DNA of 64,000 bases from Trichomonas tenax (Eukaryota; Parabasalia; Trichomonadida; Trichomonadidae): positions 43,989 to 107,988 of the forward strand of contig JALKBU010000052.1 in NCBI GenBank assembly GCA_023091735.1, in the 5' to 3' direction. The notes below the pieces were generated by a model. That model searched no databases and was not told where the DNA came from. It was given only the letters and a program-made list of their open reading frames with translations. Position numbers and translations under genes: made by a program. Shown here piece after piece: positions 29,201 through 37,639 of this stretch. The stretch's first letter is position 1. Each line of letters opens with the position of its first letter.

Positions 29201-30442
29201 CATGATGAAAACTGCCGGTCTGAGATTGACATCAGAGAGAATTTGTTGATTCGATAATATCGAGAAAGCAGGATCAGCAATAGCTGTAAGCATTGTATCG
29301 GTGATCTTCTTGTGCCCTACAGCATAAGAGATACCGCTCATAACGCCGTAAGCAACTGCGGGTTTAACTTCTTTGGAGAAGCAGTAATTCTTGATTGTTG
29401 GGTCTGTGAACGCTAAATCGAAGTGCACAGCGAGTATGATGCCTCCCATTGCTGTCTCAAGAGTCTTGAAGAGATCTCCGATTATTGTCTTGAAATTCGC
29501 GACATCTTTTCTTGGTGTGACAAACTTGACGACTTCTGAGCAGTACAAGTTATCTCCTGCATAAATATGCTGTGCTAGGTCCTTCAAATGATTCTTGAGT
29601 TGTGTTTCTAAATTGAAATTCTCAATATTATCGACGGCCGACATTTCAGCGAACATGGAAGCAATATCTATCCTCATTGAATCTTCTGCCTTGTGAAGAA
29701 TGGTTGTTACCGATGGTGCAACTTCTAAGAATATTTTAATCGATGAAGATGGTTCTAAGAAGTGAAATCCTGCTTTAATCAGCTTAAAAGCGAGTCTCTG
29801 CTGTGTTGGATCACTGATTAAGAATGGTTTAACAGAATTGATGATTTTATCATTTCCTCCAAATTCATCATAAAATCCTTGAGAAATTGTTGACAATTCC
29901 TTGATTTTATGGTCGCTCCAGAATGTAATGAGAGCGTTTATCGATGGAATTGACTGAATATTGAAGTTATTTAGCAATTTCGAAAAAGTACCATCGGCAA
30001 TTGACTTCTTTATCGATGCAAAAAGCGCGAGGCAGAAATATGAATATGTTCCTGCTGGTTCAGTGATGAATCTAACCGTTTCTTCGGTTTTCGCATCTGG
30101 AATTTGTTTAAATGCTTGCTGAAGGATATTCGTAAGCTTGTCGATGAATCTTATGTCGGTTGATTGCAAAGGATAATCAACAATTAAACGAAGAATTTTC
30201 TTTATTTGTTCATAATCAAATATTCTCAAAGCATTTTCCTTTTCTGATAATAAATCTACAATAACATTGAAGTAAAAATCGTAGTTGTTTTGTACAGAAT
30301 TTCCTTTTTGATCGTTGACAAGATACAAAATTATCTCTTTGTACTGCGAGGATTTGGCCAAGAAGGATACAACATCAGAACGGTGGGAACGCGGGTTTTG
30401 GAAAAGCTTGTTGATGAGAAGCGCATATGAAGGTGCTGACAT
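26249..30442 (-). CDS. 1397-residue helical-repeat (HEAT/ARM-like) protein
   Basis: The largest gene in the window. The protein is all-helical with recurrent ~35-45 residue units of two hydrophobic helices (for example YEQIKKILRLIVDYPLQST, LFRIAPEQKTLKICLV, VFISVLESLTTESKLAMTE). It has no membrane helix, no enzyme motif and a weakly charged surface. This fits a HEAT/armadillo solenoid such as MROH, importin-like, COP- or cytoskeleton-scaffold proteins, but no specific family could be named. TTTACATGTCAAA (TGACATGTAAAT on its own strand) lies about 65 nt before the start. The frame is fully intact, so the gene is probably under selection. Confidence 0.8.
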   Translation of the reverse strand: MSAPSYALLINKLFQNPRSHRSDVVSFLAKSSQYKEIILYLVNDQKGNSVQNNYDFYFNVIVDLLSEKENALRIFDYEQIKKILRLIVDYPLQSTDIRFIDKLTNILQQAFKQIPDAKTEETVRFITEPAGTYSYFCLALFASIKKSIADGTFSKLLNNFNIQSIPSINALITFWSDHKIKELSTISQGFYDEFGGNDKIINSVKPFLISDPTQQRLAFKLIKAGFHFLEPSSSIKIFLEVAPSVTTILHKAEDSMRIDIASMFAEMSAVDNIENFNLETQLKNHLKDLAQHIYAGDNLYCSEVVKFVTPRKDVANFKTIIGDLFKTLETAMGGIILAVHFDLAFTDPTIKNYCFSKEVKPAVAYGVMSGISYAVGHKKITDTMLTAIADPAFSILSNQQILSDVNLRPAVFIMIGQFVSYFKQFTGIIVERILHSVPQIKDGEIIACMAGELEKVLPDAKNSVIPAPDKKAFSEYFCHLLPFFVKKPSGLIEFSSFLRIFRPNLEAPQTWTKLFDNFISEVYAQEIKATLISKAKSSPQLVTLIAYLQNLSGADISELIQIVTSTEVLGPKKEKQIDMQLFIEFFTALSQRYFSICLEELNQIAMQKKKKTFLFIGHDKKTIEYSVRMATVASVAAILSPKPGMTPQQQEMVYNILNHALPTEKSMTMFASEIEKLSEVFPQLSSAICPVDLVERTAPIPLFAPYLIYMIASQKGVAKLVDTIVQSWLFHLDNFVSDRSMNQRMSALLFRIAPEQKTLKICLVETSKYFTKTDPLPFISFAYECALEACNKNIALPKQDLCVILYNTAPLCLSNIRVTRAVAFRALMAIFGINVRADNAQKDNPSMKNFKDPLAEIDQELSFDALSTSAVSLFARVLLAQPIEFSQQLCEQIAKSKNCSLPSAMIIRAAIGIHGPALFTASPMTFKWLIESANSPHNNEQIKFHLNTAISGFAQSNMASAITLIMLSDSMDTRRFLVSLIIMSESRRQMFIKEYNTLLMAGPTLSLFHFIPTLLEYYSVEDNLGLFFSCVIMWLGTLNSQGKSLSSREIKDSKMEIFATLEKIFQHTVVGKLGKDSITIEFVTFDALETTINKIAEMMALLDSDNIFKVCAAVGELLASKNEVYKVASTCWYASLFSSFGICTNTSSVQLIGKLSECLSIAFKSSSNDSRRFLAYTFDKRIPFAISGGIRTDHATAIFISVLESLTTESKLAMTECVSVLSTLVGKMNKGQMKDNADAYIAALKNIVSQMDFSIQMLELIEVYLEIRCTFNEFASRSKLNLSLFVDLLSNDRADVRNRSNAIIKKLLTGVTPQALNTLMSVGELLGFALDVAHRIKPLYVTPELIDFLYNCISVSTSDNSAESAKLRDFAMSLSIELMGSGPLSEKADKLLKVLVP

Positions 30443-30504
30443 AAAAAATTTTAAGTTTCTGATCGGGAAAGTGAAGGAAATATGATCGGGAAAATTTTAA
30501 AAAA

Positions 30505-30517
30505 TTTACATGTCAAA
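30505..30517 (-). promoter_or_regulatory. TTTGACATGTAAA motif upstream of the large HEAT-like gene
   Basis: Minus-strand copy of the recurrent motif, 63-75 nt before the start codon at 30442. Confidence 0.5.
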
Positions 30518-30792
30518 TCAAAAAATTCTTCATTTCACTTTTATATAAATTTAGATTTTATTATCGATTTTGACATGAAATATATAAGAATTAATAAATC
30601 TTATTTTTTCACTTCATTCTAACTCATTATTCATATTAGCCAAATCTGGGCATTTTAAATATGAGATATTATTATGAGAAAATTTTTGACATATAAAAAT
30701 GGTAATTTTGTATCGTTTTCATTTCATTTTTACTATCGAATATTCTCAGCATAAGATTTAACTGATAAATTTATAAAGAAATAATTGATTAC

Positions 30793-31757
30793 ATGGCATT
30801 TTATGATTTGAATGTTTGGATAATGTGGATATCAATGAAATCAGGTATTTCATCGATATCCAAAAGAACACCGCTAGAGTTGGTAATGGTAGGGAGCTGC
30901 CAGTTTGTTCTCAAACTGTTAATATTCGATCTTCTGTTAATTACAAAGGAATTAACTATCCTGTAACTACAATTTCTTCATATGCATTGAAAAATTATCA
31001 GATTACTACATTTTTAGGAATTCCTGAAGGAATAACGAGAATTGATGGCCAAGCTTTTTATATTCGCCGGATAAATTTAGATGTATTCCAGCTTCCAAAG
31101 TCTCTTGAAGTTATTGGAGGAACAGCATTCCCTCATTTTTTTATTGAAGTTCGAATTGGTCCTAATTTGAATAGCTATGGAGGCGCAGCCTTCGCGAGAA
31201 CAGGAATCAAAAAATTTGTTGTTGATCCACTGAATCCCTATATTTACAATGATGATCAATTTTGCTTATACGATAAGAATATGACAATTTTCTATCAATC
31301 TGCAGGCTATTTTGATGATTTAGTTATTCCACCAACAGTTACAACATTGTATGCTCAATCAGTTGATGGAATATCGATTAAATCTTTAACTCTGCCAAGA
31401 TCAGTCTATGTTAATACTTCCCTTAACTTCAACTATATAAATTCTTTTTAAACTACAAGAGGTGTCCATTGTTTGCAATATTGAAAATTTCAGTGGTTCA
31501 TCAAAAAGATTCATGATTGTTAATGTTCCAAATCTTAAGAGTATATACTACTATGGAAGTTCAGTTCCAGGCAGTAATTTTTTTCGATAAAACTCAAATA
31601 CAGCCAAATATATTTGTTGTTGACCAAAATATGACATACATAAATGATATCAAGACCACATATATTCCACTGTTCAAGCAGGTCGCAAAATCATGCCAAA
31701 TTAGTTCATATCATTTCTTATCAATGAAACAATACTTATACGTATTTATTTATATGT
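30793..31757 (+). pseudogene. Broken BspA-type leucine-rich repeat protein
   Basis: The main open stretch (30816-31451, no ATG) encodes LRR_5/BspA-type repeats: VTTISSYALKNYQITTFLGIPEGITRIDGQAF, LPKSLEVIGGTAFP, and IPPTVTTLY. A possible start ATG at 30793 (MAFYDLNV) is in another frame. After the stop at 31449-31451 the repeat pattern continues (VSIVCNIENF, IVNVPNLKSIYYYGSSVPGS), then a further frame change near 31590 and a last stretch to 31757. BspA-like proteins form the largest surface-protein family in trichomonads and mediate adhesion in bacteria. Here at least three lesions indicate a relic, though a short remaining product cannot be excluded. Confidence 0.75.
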
Positions 31758-31802
31758 AGCAAAATAGATCCGAAGTTAATAAAAACAAATAAATCATACA
31801 GT

Positions 31803-33257
31803 TTATTGATTTCCAGTCTTTGCTCTTTCTTTAAGGTCTTCAATGTCGATTCTCTTGACGTGTTCGATCAGAGCCTCGATGTTAGCTGTGGCATACTCAA
31901 AAGCAGGAGAGAGACTGTTCTTAGGAGCAAATCGCGAGATAAAATCTGCGACAAAGTAAATATCAGGAATGTCGGATGCCATAAGCGTTCCGAAGAATAA
32001 TGAGAATAAATCATCAAAGCATAACAAAGCTCTGACATCTTCGATCTTAGCATCAACGCCGCCAAGTCTATGTATCAATGCACCCTTCTGGATACCAATC
32101 AAGCACTTGTGGATGCAGTATAAAGCATCGATTGGATTGGATTGGAATATTGCTTGAGAAAGGAACTGTCCTGGTGCATGGAAGAAAGGATCAGTGCCGA
32201 AAAACTTTCCGATTGTTCCTGTGACAGGAGTTTGCACAAGCTCAGTTGGTATCGTAAACAGAGCTGCTGGGATGCTTTTGAGGTCTTCAACTTTCTGATA
32301 ATCGTGCTTAAAATCAGGTGCAAACATTTTTCCACAGCGCTCGTAAAATCTGTTGTACATGGCTCTAACGAGTAATAAGATGCAGCTTGTTTGTTGATCA
32401 TTGTTTAATTCAACTTTTGGCATCATTTCATCACAAAAATCTAAGATTTGTGATATGAATTCGCCTGTATCTGTGTTCTTTAGATTTGACTTAAGCAGGT
32501 CATCGATTGGAGTTTGATAAATTGAAAAAGGATTAAATAATGCCTTTGAAAAAGAAACTTCTTCTTCAAGTTCTCTGAAGTAGGAAAGTTCCTGATCAAG
32601 TCTTAACTTGCCAAGATTAATCAATTCCATAAAATAGGAATCAAAATCCTTTTTCCATAAAGGTTCCGTAAATTGATTAATTTGCGCTAAAACTCGCTTC
32701 TTGTACGCTTGTAGATATTTAAGATGTGTGTTTAACTTCGATGTCGACTCTGGGAAAGATAAATTGAAAAAATTTTCACGCAATCGGAAGATCTTTCCTT
32801 TTGGTATTGCATTTCCTGAAAACAGCGAGCACATCGATTTAACACTGTTCCTTACATCAGACAAATATCCATACATCTGTGAATAAATTTCGATTTGTTG
32901 TACGCGAATTTTTCGAAATGTAAAAATATATTGCCTTGCGGTCATTATCTGTTTCGGATCGTCATAGTGTAAAAATGGGTTCGGAGGAAAAGGAGCTTGC
33001 GATAATGATACAATCTGGTTTTGTAAGTCATTCATTTGCGAGTCAATTGTCTTCAAATGAGCCATCAAAGCTTCTTTGCATCTACTATGTGTTCCATCTC
33101 TTTTCGCTTTAAACTTTTCCGCAGAAACTCGTGCCTGGAGCGTCAATGTGTCCAAATAACCTGTTAAATGGGCATTGGTGAGGCACCAGTCTTCGTAAGT
33201 AGTGTATTTTTTGGGGCTTCGATCCGAACTGCCAGAGAGATGAGAACCCTCCGACAT
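31803..33257 (-). CDS. VPS9-domain protein (putative Rab5-type GEF)
   Basis: 484 residues. The C-terminal part (about 374-468) matches the VPS9 domain: LYCIHKCLIGIQ helix, then CFDDLFSLFFGTLMASDIPDIYFVADFISRF (the conserved ADDLLPxLxYVxxKANPxxLxSxxxFI block) and EYATANIEALIEHVK. The catalytic Asp/Pro region is recognisable, though the usual Ala-Asp-Asp reads Phe-Asp-Asp. VPS9 domains exchange nucleotide on Rab5/Rab21 GTPases at early endosomes. The N-terminal 370 residues are helical with a coiled-coil feel and a PNPFLHYDDP insert, without a named domain. With the Rab, TBC-like and DENN genes it makes four traffic regulators in this window. Confidence 0.82.
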   Translation of the reverse strand: MSEGSHLSGSSDRSPKKYTTYEDWCLTNAHLTGYLDTLTLQARVSAEKFKAKRDGTHSRCKEALMAHLKTIDSQMNDLQNQIVSLSQAPFPPNPFLHYDDPKQIMTARQYIFTFRKIRVQQIEIYSQMYGYLSDVRNSVKSMCSLFSGNAIPKGKIFRLRENFFNLSFPESTSKLNTHLKYLQAYKKRVLAQINQFTEPLWKKDFDSYFMELINLGKLRLDQELSYFRELEEEVSFSKALFNPFSIYQTPIDDLLKSNLKNTDTGEFISQILDFCDEMMPKVELNNDQQTSCILLLVRAMYNRFYERCGKMFAPDFKHDYQKVEDLKSIPAALFTIPTELVQTPVTGTIGKFFGTDPFFHAPGQFLSQAIFQSNPIDALYCIHKCLIGIQKGALIHRLGGVDAKIEDVRALLCFDDLFSLFFGTLMASDIPDIYFVADFISRFAPKNSLSPAFEYATANIEALIEHVKRIDIEDLKERAKTGNQ

Positions 33258-33545
33258 CTAGAAAAGTGACAGTTTATCTAAATTGTCGATTTCACAGAGA
33301 AATCAATCAATAACGGAACTTTTTAACGTTAAAAACATATTTAATTCCATAATATCCACCTATGGTTTTAATGTCTAAGGATAATATTAATCTATGAAAA
33401 ATATTGTCATTTTTATTTCGATTTTTTGGACACAGATTAAAAATGGATTTTGTATTTAAATCTTCGATTAAAATGTGTCAATCTTAAGAAAAGTATTGAA
33501 TTATCAGAATGATAAGAATAAAATTGTCTAATTTCTTATGATTTT
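33258..33545. other. Intergenic spacer
   Basis: AT-rich with no gene. The reverse complement carries CTGTCACTTTTCTAG just before the VPS9 gene start, only loosely like the promoter motifs elsewhere. Confidence 0.45.
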
Positions 33546-33866
33546 TTATTGATTATAGTGCATCAAGTAGAGATCCAAATAGTCGAGCTGAAGGTCAGCA
33601 AGAGTTTTTCTGCACGCTGGTTCAACATCTTCAGGCCTATGCTTTGTGTTCCACAGCTTAGAGGTGATCCATATCTGCTCTCTCTTGATGCCAGATGCTC
33701 AAATCTTTTGTAACATTTGACCAATAATATCTTCATTTTGATATGCGGCCGCACAGTCGATGTGGCAGTATCCTGCCTCCTTGATGGCGTAGAGGATCGC
33801 GTTGACAAGATCTTCAGAGCGTGGTGCTTTCCATGTTCCAAGGCCAATCGTTGGAACTCTATTCAT
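33546..33866 (-). pseudogene. Truncated aldo-keto reductase with internal stop
   Basis: From ATG 33866 (minus strand) the frame reads MNRVPTIGLGTWKAP, then a helix, HIDCAAAYQNEDIIGQ, an in-frame TGA, and then [38 protein letters not shown] and LDLYLMHY. These are the consecutive conserved blocks of the NADPH-dependent aldo-keto reductase barrel (first four strands, including the Asp and Tyr of the catalytic tetrad). The frame stops at 33546-33548, so about two thirds of the ~300-residue enzyme, including the NADPH-binding end, is missing. Codons are otherwise well preserved and GC-richer than surroundings, suggesting recent decay or a partial duplication. Confidence 0.88.
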
Positions 33867-34974
33867 TGTTTGAGAAGTGAGATGAAAAAATGATGGGTTT
33901 CTTCACAAATTAATTCTTGCAGTAATAGGGCCTATCACTGTAAAATCTAATTTGTCAAGAAGATGATGAGCGGATTTGCGCTGAATTTTGTGTAAATTTG
34001 GTTAATTTTCAATTTTTGGAGTATTTTGATACCATTCGAATATCCCGTGCGATCCAAAGAACAGCCGCTAATGTCGTGCCCATAATCCTGGTCAACAAAT
34101 TTCTTTGCTTTCATTCTCCATTTTGTTGGCCATGAAAATAAAATTGCCAAGTAAATTAGATTTTTGACACCAAAAACAATATTTTGACATTAAAAAAACA
34201 ATAATTAAATTAGGAACTTGAAGATAATCTAATTTTAAATTATGAAAGAATTTTAATTATCTGACAAATTTTAATGAAATTTTAATTTTTTTCAATTTTT
34301 TGCCATTAAAAGTGTTGGCAATTTTTAAATACTTTTTGGCATCAATATCAGTAAAAAATACAATTTGAATAATAAAATTATTTTAAAATTTTAAAGCAAA
34401 ATCAATTTGGTGACGAACTAAGTCAAAAATTTCAAAAATTGAAAAGGCTTTTGACATGTAAACAAAATTATCATTTTTCCAAGTTTCTTAAATCGAGGTG
34501 AGCAATTGTATATGAAATATATTTCAGGAATTAATACGAAATACAAGTAAAATAATTGTTTTTGCTCATTATTATTGGAAATAAGGCTATGGATATGCGA
34601 AATCCAAACGGATGCATCAAAATAGTATACATTAGATGAAAGTGAGAGTGATCACAGCTCATTTCCCACCAGAACCCAGATATTTTCGATTCTCTCCTAA
34701 TTTCTCCCAAAACACACAATTCACCGATAACTAGTTTCGCTGGTGTCATAGCACTCTTCAGAATGATTTTGCACAGTTGTTATCTGAAAAATATATGACA
34801 TCATTCAAATTAATTTGTTAACGAAGTATTCTGTTACCGTCCCAAAATATTCAAAAAGCTTATCATTATATTGAGCTCATTGATCTAAAGGGAATTTCAG
34901 CGATGATTTCGTTAGAAAAGCTGGTAATAACGCACTTTTCAAAACCCTACATTTCATTCATTTTTTTGAAATCG
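33867..34974. other. Long spacer, no supportable gene
   Basis: About 1.1 kb, very AT-rich around 34150-34420. A 67-codon minus-strand frame (33947-34150) and a 72-codon one (34531-34749) are not recognised. TGACATGTAAA occurs at 34452, far from the next start. Confidence 0.45.
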
Positions 34975-35286
34975 ATGCAGGAGGAAGAAACAAAGCCTGA
35001 GAAGATGCCAATCATCATCACTAGCTCTGGTTTCACACAGGGACTGGGTCCAGGTGCTTATGATACACGAGGAACGATTGCACAGACTCCTCCAATCAAA
35101 ATCAAAAGTCGTTATCCTGAGAAAGTCGAAATTAGCTCACCACCGCTTGTAATGCTTCCATCGACGATCGGCCAGGGACGCAAATGGCACATTGCAAGCC
35201 GCCCACATGAAAAAACAGGTGAATCTACTCCAGGACCTTGTTGGGCACCGCCAGCGTTTGACACAGGCCGGTCCATCAGATTATGA
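34975..35286 (+). pseudogene. SHIPPO (STPGPxxY)-repeat protein, 5' fragment before a frameshift
   Basis: The protein begins MQEEETKPEKMP (an in-frame ATG also occurs at 34903). It shows SHIPPO-type repeats: QGLGPGAYDTRG, KWHIASRPHEKTGESTPGP. SHIPPO/ODF3-like proteins line the inner walls or outer fibres of flagellar microtubules. Near 35266-35270 the frame slips by one base: the continuation GPSDYDTTIKEKIK is in the +1 frame and then meets TGA at 35312-35314. The repeats resume in that same +1 frame at 35315. So one indel plus one stop separate this from the 3' part. A sequencing error could explain the indel. Confidence 0.75.
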
Positions 35287-35344
35287 TACAACCATCAAGG
35301 AAAAGATAAAATGAGGCTCTTTCCATGGTCCCCACGAGTGGTCA

Positions 35345-36136
35345 TTGGCTGCCAATAACTCATTTAATACACTTGGATCAGCTGATTATTCATATGATAT
35401 TAATAAGCGTTATCACTCCCCGAGGATGCCAATAGGCAGTCGCCACAACGATACAAGGATCACTCCTGGCCATGGTCCTGGAGAATACGATACACGCAAT
35501 GGAATAAAGCCAAAGAAATACGGAGGATATATAGGCAACAGAACATTCGATAACGCAAGAGAAATCACCCGAGGTCCATCAGATTATGCAACAAACACAG
35601 ACCTACTCAAGCACCTGCCTAAGGTACACATCGCCGGACGTCCTAAAGACACTCCACACGCTTCATCGCCGGGTCCATACACAATTCCGATATCTTTCGG
35701 AAATGGACCAAAATATTCATTCAGGTCGCATCCAGTTGACAGAACAAATGAATCTTCACCAGGAATTTACTACGTTCCACCATTTGGTTCAGATTCTCCG
35801 AAAGAACATATCGCAAGCAGATATGACAAGAATTGTCCATCGTATGTTACATCAGGACCATCGGATTACGCTGTCAACACAACTCTCCTAAATCTCAAGA
35901 AAGCATCTGTATTTCACGGAGTTATTGATCGTTCTATGGCGGTTAAGAATCTATCACCTGGTCCAGCACAGTATTCACCACAGTACAAGTCTTCTTCGCC
36001 AAGAATTTCGATCAAAGGCGCTTATAATACTACAAATAAAGCTCAGCCAACCGGTGAATATGTTGCTTTTCAATCAACACTTGGAGGACCAAAGTACACA
36101 ATTTCTCCAAGAACAAATGTTCAATATGCCCTCTAA
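35345..36136 (+). CDS. SHIPPO (STPGPxxY)-repeat protein, 3' part
   Basis: 264 codons open (first ATG at 35426), the continuation of the gene starting at 34975. Repeats recur every ~30-40 residues: GHGPGEYDTRNG, RGPSDYATNTDLL, SSPGPYTIP, SSPGIYYVPPFG, TSGPSDYAVNTTLL, LSPGPAQYSPQ. The PGP-x-Y core is the SHIPPO repeat of outer-dense-fibre and microtubule inner proteins of cilia and flagella. Full-length, intact family members would start with the repeats in the upstream fragment. If translated alone from 35426 it would still hold six or more repeats and may function. Confidence 0.72.
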   Translation: MAANNSFNTLGSADYSYDINKRYHSPRMPIGSRHNDTRITPGHGPGEYDTRNGIKPKKYGGYIGNRTFDNAREITRGPSDYATNTDLLKHLPKVHIAGRPKDTPHASSPGPYTIPISFGNGPKYSFRSHPVDRTNESSPGIYYVPPFGSDSPKEHIASRYDKNCPSYVTSGPSDYAVNTTLLNLKKASVFHGVIDRSMAVKNLSPGPAQYSPQYKSSSPRISIKGAYNTTNKAQPTGEYVAFQSTLGGPKYTISPRTNVQYAL

Positions 36137-36333
36137 TTTTATTATTTTTCTTTTCGTGCGTGTAAATATATTACATTTATAATATTGCTTCTTTCTATAT
36201 CATTCCATTAATCCCAATTATTCAATCTCAATTTTTTTTTTCAAATTTAATAGGAATAATATAAACAAAGAGGTAAGCGCGTTTTTCAAATACATTAATA
36301 TTTACAAACAAACAAAGGATTAAAATGAAAATA

Positions 36334-37041
36334 TTATTTTGAAATTTGCAAACATAACTGTTTGATCTTATTATTAAGTTCGAGTAAGTAGTTGGCCTTC
36401 TTTGCGCAAAGATTTTCTAATCTTTCGCTTTCTTTCTGGTATAATTGAATTCGAATTTCTAGTTTTGCGTTTTCGTCGTCTTGGAATGAAGAATTCAATT
36501 CATCATTCCTTGTTGCCTGTAAAACACGTCTATCTGATTCGATTAGAGCTGTTAATTTTTCAGCTTTTTCTGTTAAGTCATTTAAGCGGAAGTTTCCTGT
36601 ATTTATTGCAACATTTAAGTTCTGTTGAGTATTTTTGAGGTGCTCTAATCTGTCTTCGTAAATTTGAATATTATCGAGAATGTTTTGTTCATTCTTTTTC
36701 AACTCTTTGGTCTTATTTTCGATCTCTTCTGCCTTTCTTCGATGATATTCTTTAAGTTCATCAACAGCGATTGAAATTAAATTTTGAAATTCTGTAGGAG
36801 AGTGAGATATTCTTTCCAGGATCTCAAAACCCGTTGGATCTCCTTCTTCTATTAACTCTTGCAGCTTCTTTCGATCGATTGTTGCTCGTCCGTTTAAAAT
36901 CGCTTTTCTTCGCTTTGTCATTGGCTGTATTGTTAATTCAAGATCTAGCGGCGGTTCGACGTATAAAGCAGTCCGAGCGCGAGTCATTGGACGTTTCAAG
37001 AATAATCCGGTGTTGTCCAATCTCGTTGTTCTTGCTTTCAT
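36334..37041 (-). CDS. Coiled-coil protein, unknown (CCDC type)
   Basis: 235 residues. A basic Arg/Thr-rich N-terminus (KARTTRLDNTGLFLKRPMTRARTAL) with a helical region around 55-75, then continuous coiled coil from about 85 to the end. The basic head followed by PTGFEILERIS and a long coil resembles intraflagellar transport or axonemal coiled-coil proteins such as IFT74, whose head has a similar RPxTxRxGTA stretch, but the protein is less than half the IFT74 length, so this is only a hint. Two ATAAAGGGGCAAA repeats lie 35-70 nt before the start. Confidence 0.68.
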   Translation of the reverse strand: MKARTTRLDNTGLFLKRPMTRARTALYVEPPLDLELTIQPMTKRRKAILNGRATIDRKKLQELIEEGDPTGFEILERISHSPTEFQNLISIAVDELKEYHRRKAEEIENKTKELKKNEQNILDNIQIYEDRLEHLKNTQQNLNVAINTGNFRLNDLTEKAEKLTALIESDRRVLQATRNDELNSSFQDDENAKLEIRIQLYQKESERLENLCAKKANYLLELNNKIKQLCLQISK

Positions 37042-37639
37042 AATTTTAGATACTTTTTTTAGTTACCTTTGTTATAAAGGGGCAAACACAGAATAAAGGG
37101 GCAAATAGTGTAAAATTTTTATGGAACTCTCGCACAAATTACCCCGAAGACTCATCTTCTGATGAAGAATTTGTGTTCCATGCAACTCCGCAGGCACCTG
37201 CATATTGTACCTGGATGCTTATGCAGGAAACGCAAGGGTCAGAGAAGTTAAGCTTAGCCAGTGCATGTAGCAGAAGCCTTAGATAGCTGCCGGCACTTGA
37301 AAATTCACGCTACACGATCTTGCTAACTTCGATACAATTTAGGATGAACCAACCGAAATAATGCATCTGCAAGAGCATTGCTGCCGAATGCAATACTGAA
37401 ATGCAGCTCAACCTACACCAGATTGGTACTAGTAAGGTAATTAAGGTTTGTCAATGCTAGGACAACCAAAAAAACAGCACCAGATGCAAAAAGAATGAAT
37501 AGCAGTAACATCCAATTCATGTATCTTGTACTTGTTGAATAATATACAACTTTATACAATCTTCGACTTTATTTCATTATATTAGTTTTAGAAGGATGTG
37601 TATAGATAGCAGGTAGAGTTTGGAGGCTTAATTATGCTT
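37042..37639. other. Spacer with a strongly structured, higher-GC segment
   Basis: Around 37120-37310 the sequence is GC-richer than other spacers and folds well. ATGGAA and CACAAATT near 37121-37140 pair with AATTTGTG and TTCCAT near 37166-37180, with an inner GAAGA/TCTTC stem; further complementary tracts follow. No coding frame is present. A non-coding RNA is possible but no known class matched. Confidence 0.35.

Noticed and set aside
33947..34150. 67-codon minus-strand frame
   Set aside because: No recognisable motif and no promoter-like sequence; possibly an extension of the nearby relic region.
34531..34749. 72-codon minus-strand frame
   Set aside because: Composition looks like antisense or random translation and no domain is visible; might be a repeat fragment but cannot be supported.
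37240..37260. 5S rRNA-like GAAGTTAAGC
   Set aside because: Only this decamer resembles 5S rRNA; the other conserved blocks and the terminal stem are missing.
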